11,758 bases of DNA from Deltaproteobacteria bacterium (GTDB taxonomy: Bacteria; Desulfobacterota; JAENJC01): assembly GCA_016844545.1 (NCBI GenBank), contig JAENJC010000042.1, forward strand, positions 1-11,758, written 5' to 3'. The position numbers and the translations under genes were made by a program. Shown piece after piece: positions 1 through 8,300 of this stretch. Under the pieces are notes generated by a model, which had not been told where the DNA came from, made no database searches, and saw only the letters and a program-made list of their open reading frames with translations. Positions within the stretch are counted from its first letter, which is position 1; each line of letters opens with the position of its first letter.

Positions 1-34
1 CTTGTTGGGAAAGCAGATGAGATGCCTTATAAGG

Positions 35-457
35 CTAAAATGTTATCGTCAAGCCTCCTATAAATCCGTATTCGTCACCTGTTCCCTCCAGTCCTCTCTT
101 TGCTGCAAGGTCAATTGTAAAGGTATCGTCAATCCTGCAGGTTAACCCCAGAAGTGCCCGTCTTTCAATCTCTGCCGCCTTATAATCAGGATGGTAGAGG
201 CCGTATACCTCTCCAACAACCCTGACCTTTTTCCCTATGCCATACTCTCCGGCAATCCCGTAATTCACCTCATTGTTATAACGGCCTGTATTCTGATCAC
301 CAACGAAAGTATATCCGATGTTCAGATGGAGAGTTGCTGGATTGAAATCCTTGGTGAACGCCCCCAGAAACCCCAAATTAGTATCACCGGTTCCAAGCCC
401 TTTCTTTAACTGCTCAGAAATCTTTTCCGCGTCAGTAACGTTTACTATAAGGTCAAT
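35..457 (-). pseudogene. 5'-truncated outer-membrane beta-barrel protein remnant
   Basis: An open frame on the minus strand ends at a TAG (37-35) and can be read back to an in-frame stop at 460-458. It has no ATG; the first usable start is a TTG at 376. The roughly 140 residues alternate polar and hydrophobic positions like beta-strands, include a KGLGTG turn followed by TKDF and LHLNIGYTFVG strands, and end in ITF, the terminal aromatic typical of outer-membrane barrels. The style matches the C-terminal part of the 'phenol degradation MetA/transporter' barrel family, whose members are normally around 250-300 residues with a signal peptide. The N-terminal half and signal peptide are absent, and the sequence upstream in the other minus frames does not look like their continuation. 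I infer a decayed gene whose 5' part was lost when the regulator genes came to lie next to it. A short functional protein from the TTG is unlikely because it would lack export information. Confidence 0.6.
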
Positions 458-487
458 TTATCTGCATGTAATGAGTCCTTAAAAATT

Positions 488-493
488 AGAGGA
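488..493 (+). promoter_or_regulatory. Shine-Dalgarno supporting the TTG start of the response regulator
   Basis: AGAGGA lies six bases before the TTG at 500. No ATG in this frame would give a complete receiver domain, and the receiver fold begins at once (KKILIIEDE), so this site decides the start. Confidence 0.65.
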
Positions 494-499
494 ACTACA

Positions 500-1189
500 T
501 TGAAGAAGATCCTGATCATTGAAGATGAGGCAAAAATTGCAAATGTCGTCAAGGCTTATCTTGAAAGAGAGGGGTTTGAAGCTTCTATAGCTGAGACCGG
601 GGAAAAGGCACTTCGGTTAATCAAAGATGGTTACAACCTTATAATACTGGATTTGATGCTGCCGGATATTGATGGGGAGAGCATATGCGCTGCCATAAGA
701 GAGATATCCGATCTTCCGATAATCATGCTGACAGCAAAGAGCTCCGAAGACGACAGGGTCAAAGGACTCGGGATGGGAGCCGATGATTATATTGTCAAAC
801 CCTTCAGCGCAAGGGAGCTTGTGGCAAGGGTCAAGGCACATCTCAGAAAGACGAAGAAGACCGAGGATAGAATATTGTCCTTCAACAACGGTCTTCTTAA
901 AATCGATACACAATCGATGGAGGTAATAAAAGGGGCAAGCCGCTTTGCACTGACCCCTACCGAGTTCAAGATTCTTATTACTCTTGCCGAAAGGCCCCAG
1001 AATGTATTCAGCAGGTCTCAACTTGTAAATATCGTTCAGGGATTTGACTTTGAAGGTTATGACAGGGTTATTGACGCCCATATAAAGAATATCAGACACA
1101 AGATAGAGGATGACATGCAGAAGCCCATTTTTATTAAAACCGTGTACGGGGTTGGTTACAGGTTTATTGGAACGCCGGATTTATCATGA
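500..1189 (+). CDS. OmpR/PhoB-family response regulator, probable metal-responsive (CusR-like role)
   Basis: Cytoplasmic DNA-binding response regulator of 229 residues, the full length for this family. The receiver domain (about 1-115) has the acidic pair E8/D9, phosphoacceptor D51 in the LDLMLP motif, T78 in MLTAK and K100 in IVKPF. A winged-helix output domain (about 128-225) carries the LTPTEFKIL segment, a recognition region with RVIDAHIKNIRHKIE and the closing VYGVGYRF hairpin. The start is a TTG with a good ribosome site. Its stop overlaps the kinase start (ATGA at 1186-1189), so the two are co-translated partners. The position directly upstream of a Cus-type efflux operon suggests it activates that operon in response to periplasmic copper or silver. 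The family assignment is secure. The metal-specific role is inferred from context, so no gene symbol is given. Confidence 0.93.
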   Translation: MKKILIIEDEAKIANVVKAYLEREGFEASIAETGEKALRLIKDGYNLIILDLMLPDIDGESICAAIREISDLPIIMLTAKSSEDDRVKGLGMGADDYIVKPFSARELVARVKAHLRKTKKTEDRILSFNNGLLKIDTQSMEVIKGASRFALTPTEFKILITLAERPQNVFSRSQLVNIVQGFDFEGYDRVIDAHIKNIRHKIEDDMQKPIFIKTVYGVGYRFIGTPDLS

Positions 1190-2538
1190 GAACTAAAATC
1201 TTTCTTGCCTTTATAATAGTCATATTTTCCGCCCTCCTCTCTAATTTCATCTTTGAATACCTGATCATCAAGGATTTCGACAGTTATACAGAGAGCGTAA
1301 AGGAAGATCAGTACCGCTGGGTCATGGCATCAATAGAAGGGAACTATTCCGACAGCGGTTGGGACAAGGAGATGTTGTCGGAATCGATCCACTGGGGAAT
1401 GATGCTCGGCCTTGATATAAAGGTCCTTGATGCAGGGGGGAAGGAAATCCTTTCAGCCCATGAATCAATGGCATCTCTTTCGGATACTATGAACCAGCGG
1501 ATGGAAGAGCTTTTCCATATACATAAGACCGAAGGCGAGTTCACGGAAAATGTCATCATTGTAAAGGGAAGAAAGGTTGGAACAGTTCTGGTAAGGCCAT
1601 TTCAAAAGGAGTTGTTAAAGGCAAAAGAGACCACCTTCAAGAAAAGGGCTCAATACTTTCTTTATATGTCTCTTCTCATCGTTGGTGTCGGCCTGATATT
1701 AATGGCCTCCCTCTTCAGCAGATATCTTTCAAAGCCTATAACCAATCTCAAGACAGCGGCAGAGAGAATCGCGAGAGGCGACTTTGATGTCAGGATAAAC
1801 CCGCGGTCAACGGATGAAGTAGGGATGCTTTCCGACTCATTTAACAGCATGGCGGGGTCATTGAAAAAAGAAGAGGAGTTGCGCAAGCATCTTATGTCAA
1901 ATGTGGCCCATGAATTAAGGACCCCCCTTACTATCATGAAGACGCAGATCGAGGCGGTAACTGACGGGGTAGTCAGTACAGAAGAAGGGATAGAAAATAT
2001 CAGGAGTGAAAATGAGCGGCTTATAAGACTTGTGGAGGGTATCGAGGACATAACATCCGCTGAAGCTAGCTTTTTGGCCAAGGCTGAAGAGACAGCGATA
2101 AATCTGAATGAGTTCCTGTCAGGGCTGATCCGAGAGATGCAGCCTGCCTTTAAGGAAAAAGGGCTTAAGATAGAACTGATCAGAGGCGATGACCTGTTTG
2201 TGGTATCCGATGTTGGCAAGCTTGAAAAGATCATAAGAAACCTCCTATCCAATGCCCTTAAATTTATGGAAAGTGGAGGGGTATGGATTGATTATGGAGT
2301 TACCGAAGAGGAGGTTTTTGTCGATATACGTGATTCAGGGAAAGGTATTCCAGAAGATAAATTACCTCTCATATTCAATCGCTATTACAGGCTTGAAAAG
2401 ACAGGGAGAGGCGGCCTGGGACTTGGTCTCGCCATAGTTAAAGAATTAGTAACTGTCCTTGGCGGCAGGATTGAGGTTAGTAGTGCAGTTGGTTCAGGTA
2501 CAACATTCAGAGTGCTTATCCCATTAAAACCGGCTTAA
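1186..2538 (+). CDS. Membrane sensor histidine kinase, partner of the upstream regulator (CusS-like role)
   Basis: Inner-membrane two-component kinase of 450 residues. There is an N-terminal helix (about 5-28), a periplasmic sensor region (about 29-156), a second helix (about 157-178), a HAMP linker (about 179-231), a HisKA domain with H242 in the VAHELRTPLT motif, and a HATPase domain with N-box N356 in NLLSNALKF, G1 motif D383 in DSGKGIPE and a glycine-rich G2 box near 408-418. All catalytic motifs are intact. The sensor region holds H69, M72, M73, H92, M95, M102, M106, H111 and H113, possible soft-metal ligands. The ATG overlaps the regulator stop by four bases. The pair precedes an RND metal-efflux operon on the same strand, so I infer that it senses Cu(I)/Ag(I) or envelope stress caused by them. 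The ligand cannot be read from sequence alone. Confidence 0.93.
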   Translation: MRTKIFLAFIIVIFSALLSNFIFEYLIIKDFDSYTESVKEDQYRWVMASIEGNYSDSGWDKEMLSESIHWGMMLGLDIKVLDAGGKEILSAHESMASLSDTMNQRMEELFHIHKTEGEFTENVIIVKGRKVGTVLVRPFQKELLKAKETTFKKRAQYFLYMSLLIVGVGLILMASLFSRYLSKPITNLKTAAERIARGDFDVRINPRSTDEVGMLSDSFNSMAGSLKKEEELRKHLMSNVAHELRTPLTIMKTQIEAVTDGVVSTEEGIENIRSENERLIRLVEGIEDITSAEASFLAKAEETAINLNEFLSGLIREMQPAFKEKGLKIELIRGDDLFVVSDVGKLEKIIRNLLSNALKFMESGGVWIDYGVTEEEVFVDIRDSGKGIPEDKLPLIFNRYYRLEKTGRGGLGLGLAIVKELVTVLGGRIEVSSAVGSGTTFRVLIPLKPA

Positions 2539-2673
2539 TATTAGTCTCTGTTTTATAGAAACGCATGTTCATATTTCCAATCTTTTTATAGTCCCTTCAT
2601 AATTTCTTCAAACTCTTATGGTAACCTTTAATCACAAAATAAGAATTTGAACCGGATATATGTGGACAGGGCC
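2539..2673 (+). promoter_or_regulatory. Intergenic gap before the pump genes, candidate promoter region
   Basis: This AT-rich stretch of 135 bases is the longest gap between plus-strand genes and the natural place for a regulated promoter of the efflux genes. I see no clear terminator hairpin after the kinase gene and no convincing -35/-10 pair or regulator-binding palindrome, so transcription may also continue from the kinase gene. A TTG at 2647 is in frame with the channel gene but is not preferred as its start. Confidence 0.3.
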
Positions 2674-3864
2674 ATGATGATAAAAATTAAAATCCTGATA
2701 ATGGTTATATCTATACTCTTCCTTTCCATGCAACCGTCATGGGCATCCGACGAGAAGAACATCAACATCAAGGAACTGATTGACGAGGCATTGGCGAATA
2801 ACCCGGAGATAAGGGCCTCAAAAGAGCGGTGGGAGGCGGCAAAGGCTGCCGTCCTCCCGGCAAGGTCATGGGAAGACCCGCAATTATCCTTGATGTTCGA
2901 CAAGATACCTGACTCCTCCATTAATCCCGGAGCATCCATGGGAAGGGAGTACTCTATTACTCAGGGGTTTCCGTACCCCGGCAAACTCAGCTTGATGGGG
3001 AAGATGGCAGAGAAAGAGGCTCAGATGATATACGAGGAATTCAAGGGGAAGGAAAAGGATGTCATCAGGGATATAAAGGCTGCATGTTACGACTACTTCA
3101 TGATTTATAAATCAATAGAGGTAAACCTGGAGACAAAGGAGATACTCCATCACTTCTCAAAGATAGCAGAGGCCAAGTATGCCACAGGGCTTGTGTCACA
3201 GTGGGATGTGCTCAAGGCCCAGATAGAGCTTTCTCAGCTTGCCAACGAGATAATCATACTGAACCAGGAAAAGGAATCAGTCAGGGATGATCAGAAGAAC
3301 GTACCCCCTTTAGAACTGATGGGAGAGCTGGCCTTGCAGGGAAGACCCGAACTGAAAGGAATGGAAAGGTTTATCGAAAAAGAAGAGACAGGACTGAATC
3401 TGGCGAAGAAGGGATACTATCCTGATTTCATGGTAAGGCTCGCCCAGAGGGAAGAGGATGGGAGTGCTGCCGGGTGGATAGCCGAGTTTGGAGTCAGGAT
3501 TCCCTTATGGTTCAGGACAAAGCAGGACTATGCTGTCAAGGAATCGGTATCGAGGCTGGAATCAGCTAAAAACGAGTATCAGGGTATGAGGAACATGGTC
3601 TCCTTTGAGATAAAGGATGCCCTTGTGAAGATAAGGTCAGCGGCAAGCCTCGTGGATCTCCATAAGAGTACCCACATCCCCCAGGCGGAGCAGGCCTTAA
3701 AAGGGGCAAGGGTGGCTTATGAGACGGGAAGGGTCGATTTCTTCGCCCTTATGGAGAGCTGGAAGACTGTTAAGAACTATAAGCTCGACTATTACAAGGC
3801 CCTGGCATCTTTTGAGCAGGCATGGGCTGAACTGGAGAGGGCAGTGGGGAAGGAACTGCCGTAA
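2674..3864 (+). CDS. TolC/CusC-like outer-membrane efflux channel protein
   Basis: Outer-membrane factor of a tripartite pump, 396 residues from the chosen ATG. Two adjacent ATGs (2674, 2677) follow GGACAGG at 2664-2670, and the signal peptide then begins naturally (basic MMIKIK, hydrophobic ILIMVISILFLSM, likely cleavage after PSWA). An in-frame TTG at 2647 would add nine residues before it. The mature part shows the two-fold repeat of outer-membrane efflux proteins: an LIDEALANNPEIRA start in repeat 1, the long helix pair with KYATGLVSQWDVLKAQIEL, then ELALQGRPELKG opening repeat 2 and ARVAYETGRVDFFALMESW near the end. The connector between repeats is shortened: the usual 'LNALLNRPP…' linker seen in relatives is missing, leaving only RDDQKNVPPLEL. 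No lipobox is visible. It is the first gene of the pump operon, followed by the fusion protein and the RND transporter. Confidence 0.9.
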   Translation: MMIKIKILIMVISILFLSMQPSWASDEKNINIKELIDEALANNPEIRASKERWEAAKAAVLPARSWEDPQLSLMFDKIPDSSINPGASMGREYSITQGFPYPGKLSLMGKMAEKEAQMIYEEFKGKEKDVIRDIKAACYDYFMIYKSIEVNLETKEILHHFSKIAEAKYATGLVSQWDVLKAQIELSQLANEIIILNQEKESVRDDQKNVPPLELMGELALQGRPELKGMERFIEKEETGLNLAKKGYYPDFMVRLAQREEDGSAAGWIAEFGVRIPLWFRTKQDYAVKESVSRLESAKNEYQGMRNMVSFEIKDALVKIRSAASLVDLHKSTHIPQAEQALKGARVAYETGRVDFFALMESWKTVKNYKLDYYKALASFEQAWAELERAVGKELP

Positions 3865-3908
3865 CTCCCCCTCGCTCCCCCTCTTTACTAAAGAGGGGGA
3901 TGGGGGAC
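3865..3908 (+). repeat. REP-like palindrome, copy A (after the channel gene)
   Basis: It begins directly after the TAA stop with CTCCCCC. An inner perfect 10-bp stem, CCCCCTCTTT (3877-3886) with AAAGAGGGGG (3890-3899), closes a three-base loop. An outer arm, TCCCCC (3866-3871), can pair with GGGGGA (3902-3907). The design matches copy B at 5304. No T-run follows, so this is probably a dispersed extragenic palindrome and not a standard terminator, although it could modulate mRNA stability or readthrough inside the operon. Confidence 0.8.
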
Positions 3909-3935
3909 GTTATAGAATGATAGAGTGAGGGAAAA

Positions 3936-5303
3936 ATGAAAAGACTATTAACATTTATCGGGGGCATATTATTAGTGGCTATAGGAATTATAGGAGGCAT
4001 TTTCTATGAGCGCAGAGAACTTTCCCTATTTACGTATTTTATAGAGACGCCTCGGCGGGACGTCTCTACTGTTCCCGAAGCCAAGAAAGAACGCAATATC
4101 CTATATTACAAATGCCCGATGGGGCTGCCGGATTATTCACAGACGCCAGGGAAAGCCCAGTGCGGCATGGACTATATCCCTGTCTATGAGGATGAGGCGG
4201 AAACTGCGACAGGCCCCGGTGAAATATATATAACACCGGAAAAGATCCAGAGGATAGGGGTCAAGTCTGAAGAGGTCAAAGAAAGGCCTTTAAAGAAGAT
4301 TATCCGGACAGTGGCCACTGTTGATTATGATGAGAGAAGGCTCTTCACTATAAACACAAAGATAGAGGGATGGATAGAGAGGCTTTATGTTAATGCAACA
4401 GGGCGGGAAGTGAAAAAAGGTGAGCCCCTAATGGATATATACTCTCCCGATCTTGTCTCAACTCAGGAGGAATATCTTCTGGCGCTGGAGACCAGGAAAA
4501 GACTTGGCCCAGGTGCTCTACCTGATGCCATAGAAGGCGCTAACAGCATCCTTGAAGCCACAAAAAGGAGGCTCAGAAACTGGGACATAAACGATGCCCA
4601 GATAGAGGCCCTTGAAAAGAATGAAAAACCGACCAAGACATTGACCCTTCACTCCCCTGCAGAGGGAGTGGTTATTGAAAAGATGGCGGTTCAGGGTATG
4701 AAGGCTATGCCGGGGGAAAAACTCCTGAGCATTGCCGATTTATCAAACGTCTGGCTCTATGCAAACATCTACGAATATGAAATGTCCCTCGTAAAGGCGG
4801 AACAGAAGGCCAAGGTTACTATAAATGCCTATCCAGGCAAGGTATTCAATGCAACAGTCTCATATATCTATCCATATCTGAATACAGACACCCGGACTGC
4901 AAAGGTAAGGCTTGAAATGGCTAGCCCGGGGTTTAAGTTTAAACCGGGGATGTACGCCAACGTGGAACTTGAAAGTATAGTATCTCCAAAAGCAATAGTT
5001 GTTCCAGAAGATGCAGTCCTTGACACAGGCGAGAGGCAGGTAGTTATCCTGGACCTGGGTGCTGGAAGGTTCAAGGTCATTGACGTAAAGGTAGGCCTCA
5101 AGGGCGAAGGCTACTATCAGATACTCTCAGGTCTCGCCCCCGGATGGAAGGTGGTTACATCGGCCAACTTCCTGATAGACTCCGAATCCTCCTTCAGGTC
5201 AACGGCCCAGACAATGCTCGGAATGGAGCATGGGAAGCCCAAAGATGCAGGGCCGGGTTTGAAACCCACCCCTACGCCACCCTCGGAACATAAAGGACAT
5301 TAA
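3936..5303 (+). CDS. CusB/CzcB-like membrane fusion protein with N-terminal heavy-metal-binding domain
   Basis: Periplasmic adaptor of the RND efflux pump, 455 residues, ATG preceded by GAGGG. A single N-terminal anchor helix (about 4-23) is followed by a linker (24-54) and a small metal-binding domain (about 55-85) with C60-P-M62 and C76-G-M78 in the YYKCPMGLPD…CGMDYIPVY pattern. Then come the barrel-sandwich/lipoyl halves around an alpha-hairpin (about 140-260, with IEGWIERLYVNATG and LHSPAEGVVIEKMAVQG), the beta-barrel domain (VWLYANIYEYEMSLVK to GFKFKPGMYANVEL) and the membrane-proximal domain. The C-terminus is His-poor except for the final HKGH. Cus-type proteins use N-terminal methionines to pass Cu(I)/Ag(I) to the transporter; here cysteines accompany them. 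A REP-like element (4018-4077) forms residues 28-48 of the linker. REP-like palindromes flank the gene on both sides. The family is secure, and copper/silver is the best-supported substrate. Confidence 0.92.
   Translation: MKRLLTFIGGILLVAIGIIGGIFYERRELSLFTYFIETPRRDVSTVPEAKKERNILYYKCPMGLPDYSQTPGKAQCGMDYIPVYEDEAETATGPGEIYITPEKIQRIGVKSEEVKERPLKKIIRTVATVDYDERRLFTINTKIEGWIERLYVNATGREVKKGEPLMDIYSPDLVSTQEEYLLALETRKRLGPGALPDAIEGANSILEATKRRLRNWDINDAQIEALEKNEKPTKTLTLHSPAEGVVIEKMAVQGMKAMPGEKLLSIADLSNVWLYANIYEYEMSLVKAEQKAKVTINAYPGKVFNATVSYIYPYLNTDTRTAKVRLEMASPGFKFKPGMYANVELESIVSPKAIVVPEDAVLDTGERQVVILDLGAGRFKVIDVKVGLKGEGYYQILSGLAPGWKVVTSANFLIDSESSFRSTAQTMLGMEHGKPKDAGPGLKPTPTPPSEHKGH
4018..4077 (+). repeat. 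Dispersed ~60-bp element, copy 1, inside the fusion-protein gene
   Basis: It starts with ACTTTCCCTATTTACG (4019-4034) and ends with ACTGTTCCCG (4068-4077). The same ends, with one mismatch in the first, bound the intergenic element at 8520-8575. Inside it is an inverted repeat with 8-bp perfect arms, TAGAGACG and CGTCTCTA, around an 11-base centre. It is read in frame as residues 28-48, between the anchor helix and the metal-binding domain. Confidence 0.65.
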
Positions 5304-5353
5304 CTCCCCCCAACCCCCTCTTAAGATAAGAGGGGGTGCCGTAAGGTGGGGGC
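5304..5353 (+). repeat. REP-like palindrome, copy B (after the fusion-protein gene)
   Basis: It begins directly after the TAA stop with CTCCCCC, as copy A does. A perfect 10-bp stem, CCCCCTCTTA (5314-5323) with TAAGAGGGGG (5327-5336), closes a three-base loop. An outer C-run (5306-5311) can pair with the G-run at 5348-5352. There is no T-run. It lies between co-directional pump genes, so it is not expected to end transcription fully. Confidence 0.8.
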
Positions 5354-5380
5354 GATATGAAAGAACTATAAGGACATAAT

Positions 5381-8300
5381 ATGATCGAAAAAATAATAGA
5401 ATGGAGCGCGAATAACAGATTCATCGTCTTCCTCCTGGTAGCTATCCTGCTTATGGGCGGTATCCTGTCGATGAAGAAGATACCTCTCGACGCCATCCCG
5501 GACCTCTCCGACGTCCAGGTGATAGTCTATACAAAATGGGAGGGGCGCTCGCCCGACCTGATGGAGGACCAGGTCACATACCCCATCATCACGGCACTTA
5601 TATCAGCCCCGAAGGTGAGGACAGTAAGGGGTTTCTCAGACCTCGGTTTTTCCTATGTGTATGTAATCTTTGAGGAGGGGACAGACCTCTACTGGGCCAG
5701 ATCCAGAGTCCTGGAGTACATGCAGCAGATAAGCGGGAAGCTCCCTGAGGGTGTTACCCCTACCCTTGGCCCTGACGCCACAGGGGTTGGTTGGGTATAT
5801 CAGTATGCAGTGGTTGATAAATCGGGGAAGTACGACCTGGCGTATCTGAGGACAGTGCAAGACTGGTTTCTTCGTTACCAGCTTGCCTCTGTTGAGGGTG
5901 TGGCTGAGGTGGCCTCCATAGGAGGTTTTGTAAAGCAGTACCAGATAAACGTTGATCCGAACAAGCTGGCGGCCTACCGCATATCCATCAGGGACGCCAT
6001 GGAGCGGATAAGGATGAGCAACAACGATGTGGAGGGGAGGCTCCTTGAGTTGGCAGGCCGGGAGTACATGGTCAGAGGACGGGGATATATAAAGTCCATA
6101 AAGGATATAGAAGATATTTCCCTCGGAAGCTTTAATGGAGTCCCCATATCGATAAAAGACGTGGCAAAGGTAAGTCTTGGTCCTGAAATGAGACGCGGGA
6201 TTGTTGAGCTTAATGGAGAAGGGGAGGTAGTTGGCGGGATCGTGGTCATGCGTCAGGGGGAGAATGCCCTTAATGTGATAAGCCGGGTCAAGGAGAAGCT
6301 GAAAGAGATAGAGCCCTCCCTTCCTGAAGGGGTAAAGGTGGAGGCCGTATACGACCGATCCCAGCTTATCCAGGCATCAATAACTAACCTGAAGGACACC
6401 CTTATAGAAGAGGTGATAACCCTCTTCCTCATAGTAATCGTATTCCTCCTTCACGGTCGATCCTCTATCATCCCGATAATAACCATCCCCATTGTGATGA
6501 TAGGCTCATTTCTCCCCCTTTATTTCCTAAAGATCAGCTCCAATATCATGTCCCTGGGCGGTATCGCCTTGGCCATCGGAGAACTTGGAGATGCGGCCAT
6601 TGTCATGGTGGAAAACTCCTACCGGCTACTATCCGAAGGGGACGAGGAGGCAAGAAAAAAATATAAAGAGACATGCATCAAGGCCGCAAAGGAGATAGGG
6701 CCAGCCATATTCTCATCCCTGTGGATCATCATAGTCTCTTTCATCCCAATATTCCTGCTGGAGGCTCAGGAGGGGCGGCTCTTCAAGCCCCTGGCCTATA
6801 CAAAGACCATAATAATGATAGTTTCCGCCCTCCTGGCCGTTACCCTGGTCCCGGCCCTTCTGGTAACATTCATGAACGGGAAGAAGTTAAAGAGGGACGA
6901 GGAAAACCCTCTCTCCCGCTTCTTTACCTTCTTCTATATGCCGGTAATCAAGTGGGTGCTCATATACAGGAAGACCACCCTCGCCATAGCAATAATAGCC
7001 GTCTTGCCTACAGTCCCCCTGTTTTATGCCATCGGGAGCGAGTTTATGCCGCCACTTTACGAGGGGACCATCCTATATATGCCCGTCACGGCCCCGGGGC
7101 TTTCGGTGACAGAGGCAGGGAAGCTCCTCCAGACCCAGGACAGGCTTATAAAGAGCGTACCGGAGGTCGAGCACGTCTTCGGAAAGGCGGGGAGGGCCGA
7201 GACATCCACAGACCCTGCACCTCTGAGCATGATGGAAACTACCGTGCACCTCAAACCAAAAGAGGAATGGCGCAAAGGGATGACATATGAAAAACTTCTC
7301 GAAGAGCTGGACCAGAAGGTTCAGTTCCCCGGCGTATCCAACGCCTGGACCCAGCCTATACGGAACAGGATAGACATGCTGACAACAGGAATAAGGACTC
7401 CCGTTGGAATAAAGGTAATGGGGACAGACCTCAAGAAGATCCAGGAGATCGGTGAAACCCTTGAGATGGTAATAAAGGATGTCAAGGGAACCAGAAGCGT
7501 ATATGCGGAGAGGGTTTCTGGCGGATACTTTGTTGACATAAAGATAAAACGGGTAGAGGCGGCAAGGTACGGTCTGACGGTGGGTGATATACAGGATGTG
7601 ATCCAGACCGCCATAGGCGGTATGCAGGTTACAACCACTGTCGAGGGGAGAGAACGCTATCCTGTAAATATCCGATATATGAGGGAATTTCGGGACGATG
7701 TCGACAGTCTAAAAAGGATACTGGTCCCGACCATGAACGGGATGCAGCAGATCCCCCTGGCCCAGGTGGCAGACATAACCCTTACCTCAGGCCCTGCCAT
7801 GATAAGGGACGAGGATGGCCTTCTATCGGGGTATGTCTACATAGATGTCACCGGCAGGGATATCGGCGGGTATGTGGATGATGCCAAGGCGGCTGTAAGG
7901 GAAAAGATCAAGCTCCCTCCGGGGTATGCCCTCTCGTGGAGCGGCCAGTATGAATTCCAGATAAGGGCAAAGGAGAGGATGAAGTTAGTCCTGCCGGTGG
8001 TCTTCCTGATCATATTCATAGTCCTTTACATGACCTTTGGTTCCTTTGCCGAGGCGCTCATTGTGATAGTGGCGACGGCATACGCCATGACGGGTGGGTT
8101 GGTCCTCCAGTATATCCTCGGATACAACTTCAGCGTGGCTGTCTGGGTCGGGTATATAACCGTTTATGGCGTTGCGGTAATGACCGGAGTCATGATGATG
8201 GTCTTCCTTAACGACGCCCTGAAGGAGAAGATGAAGGACGGAAGACAGATAACCATGCAGGACATATACGACGCAACCATAGAGGGTTCCGTCATGAGGC

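Noticed and set aside
24..35. Perfect 12-bp palindrome GCCTTATAAGGC at the end of the barrel remnant
   Set aside because: It has no loop for a good hairpin and no T-run, so neither a terminator nor a defined operator can be supported.
617..1099. Long minus-strand open frame opposite the response regulator
   Set aside because: It lies wholly opposite a complete, motif-rich gene, has no recognisable domain or ribosome site, and looks like a by-product of codon bias.
2539..2673. Specific sigma-70 promoter or CusR-box in the gap before the pump genes
   Set aside because: Candidate hexamers such as TTCAAA were tried, but no pair with acceptable spacing and no convincing palindrome was found.
3865..3908. 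Copy A palindrome considered as an intrinsic terminator
   Set aside because: The stem is strong but no U-tract follows. The same design recurs between the next two pump genes, where termination would split an obligate operon.
4928..4948. Inverted repeat GGTTTAA/TTAAACC inside the fusion-protein gene
   Set aside because: It is short, almost without a loop, and fully explained by the conserved coding motif GFKFKPGM of this family.
6673..7290. 205-codon plus-strand frame inside the transporter gene
   Set aside because: It is out of frame with an intact RND gene, its protein is rich in Arg/Gly/His low-order sequence with no fold signal, and it has no ribosome site.
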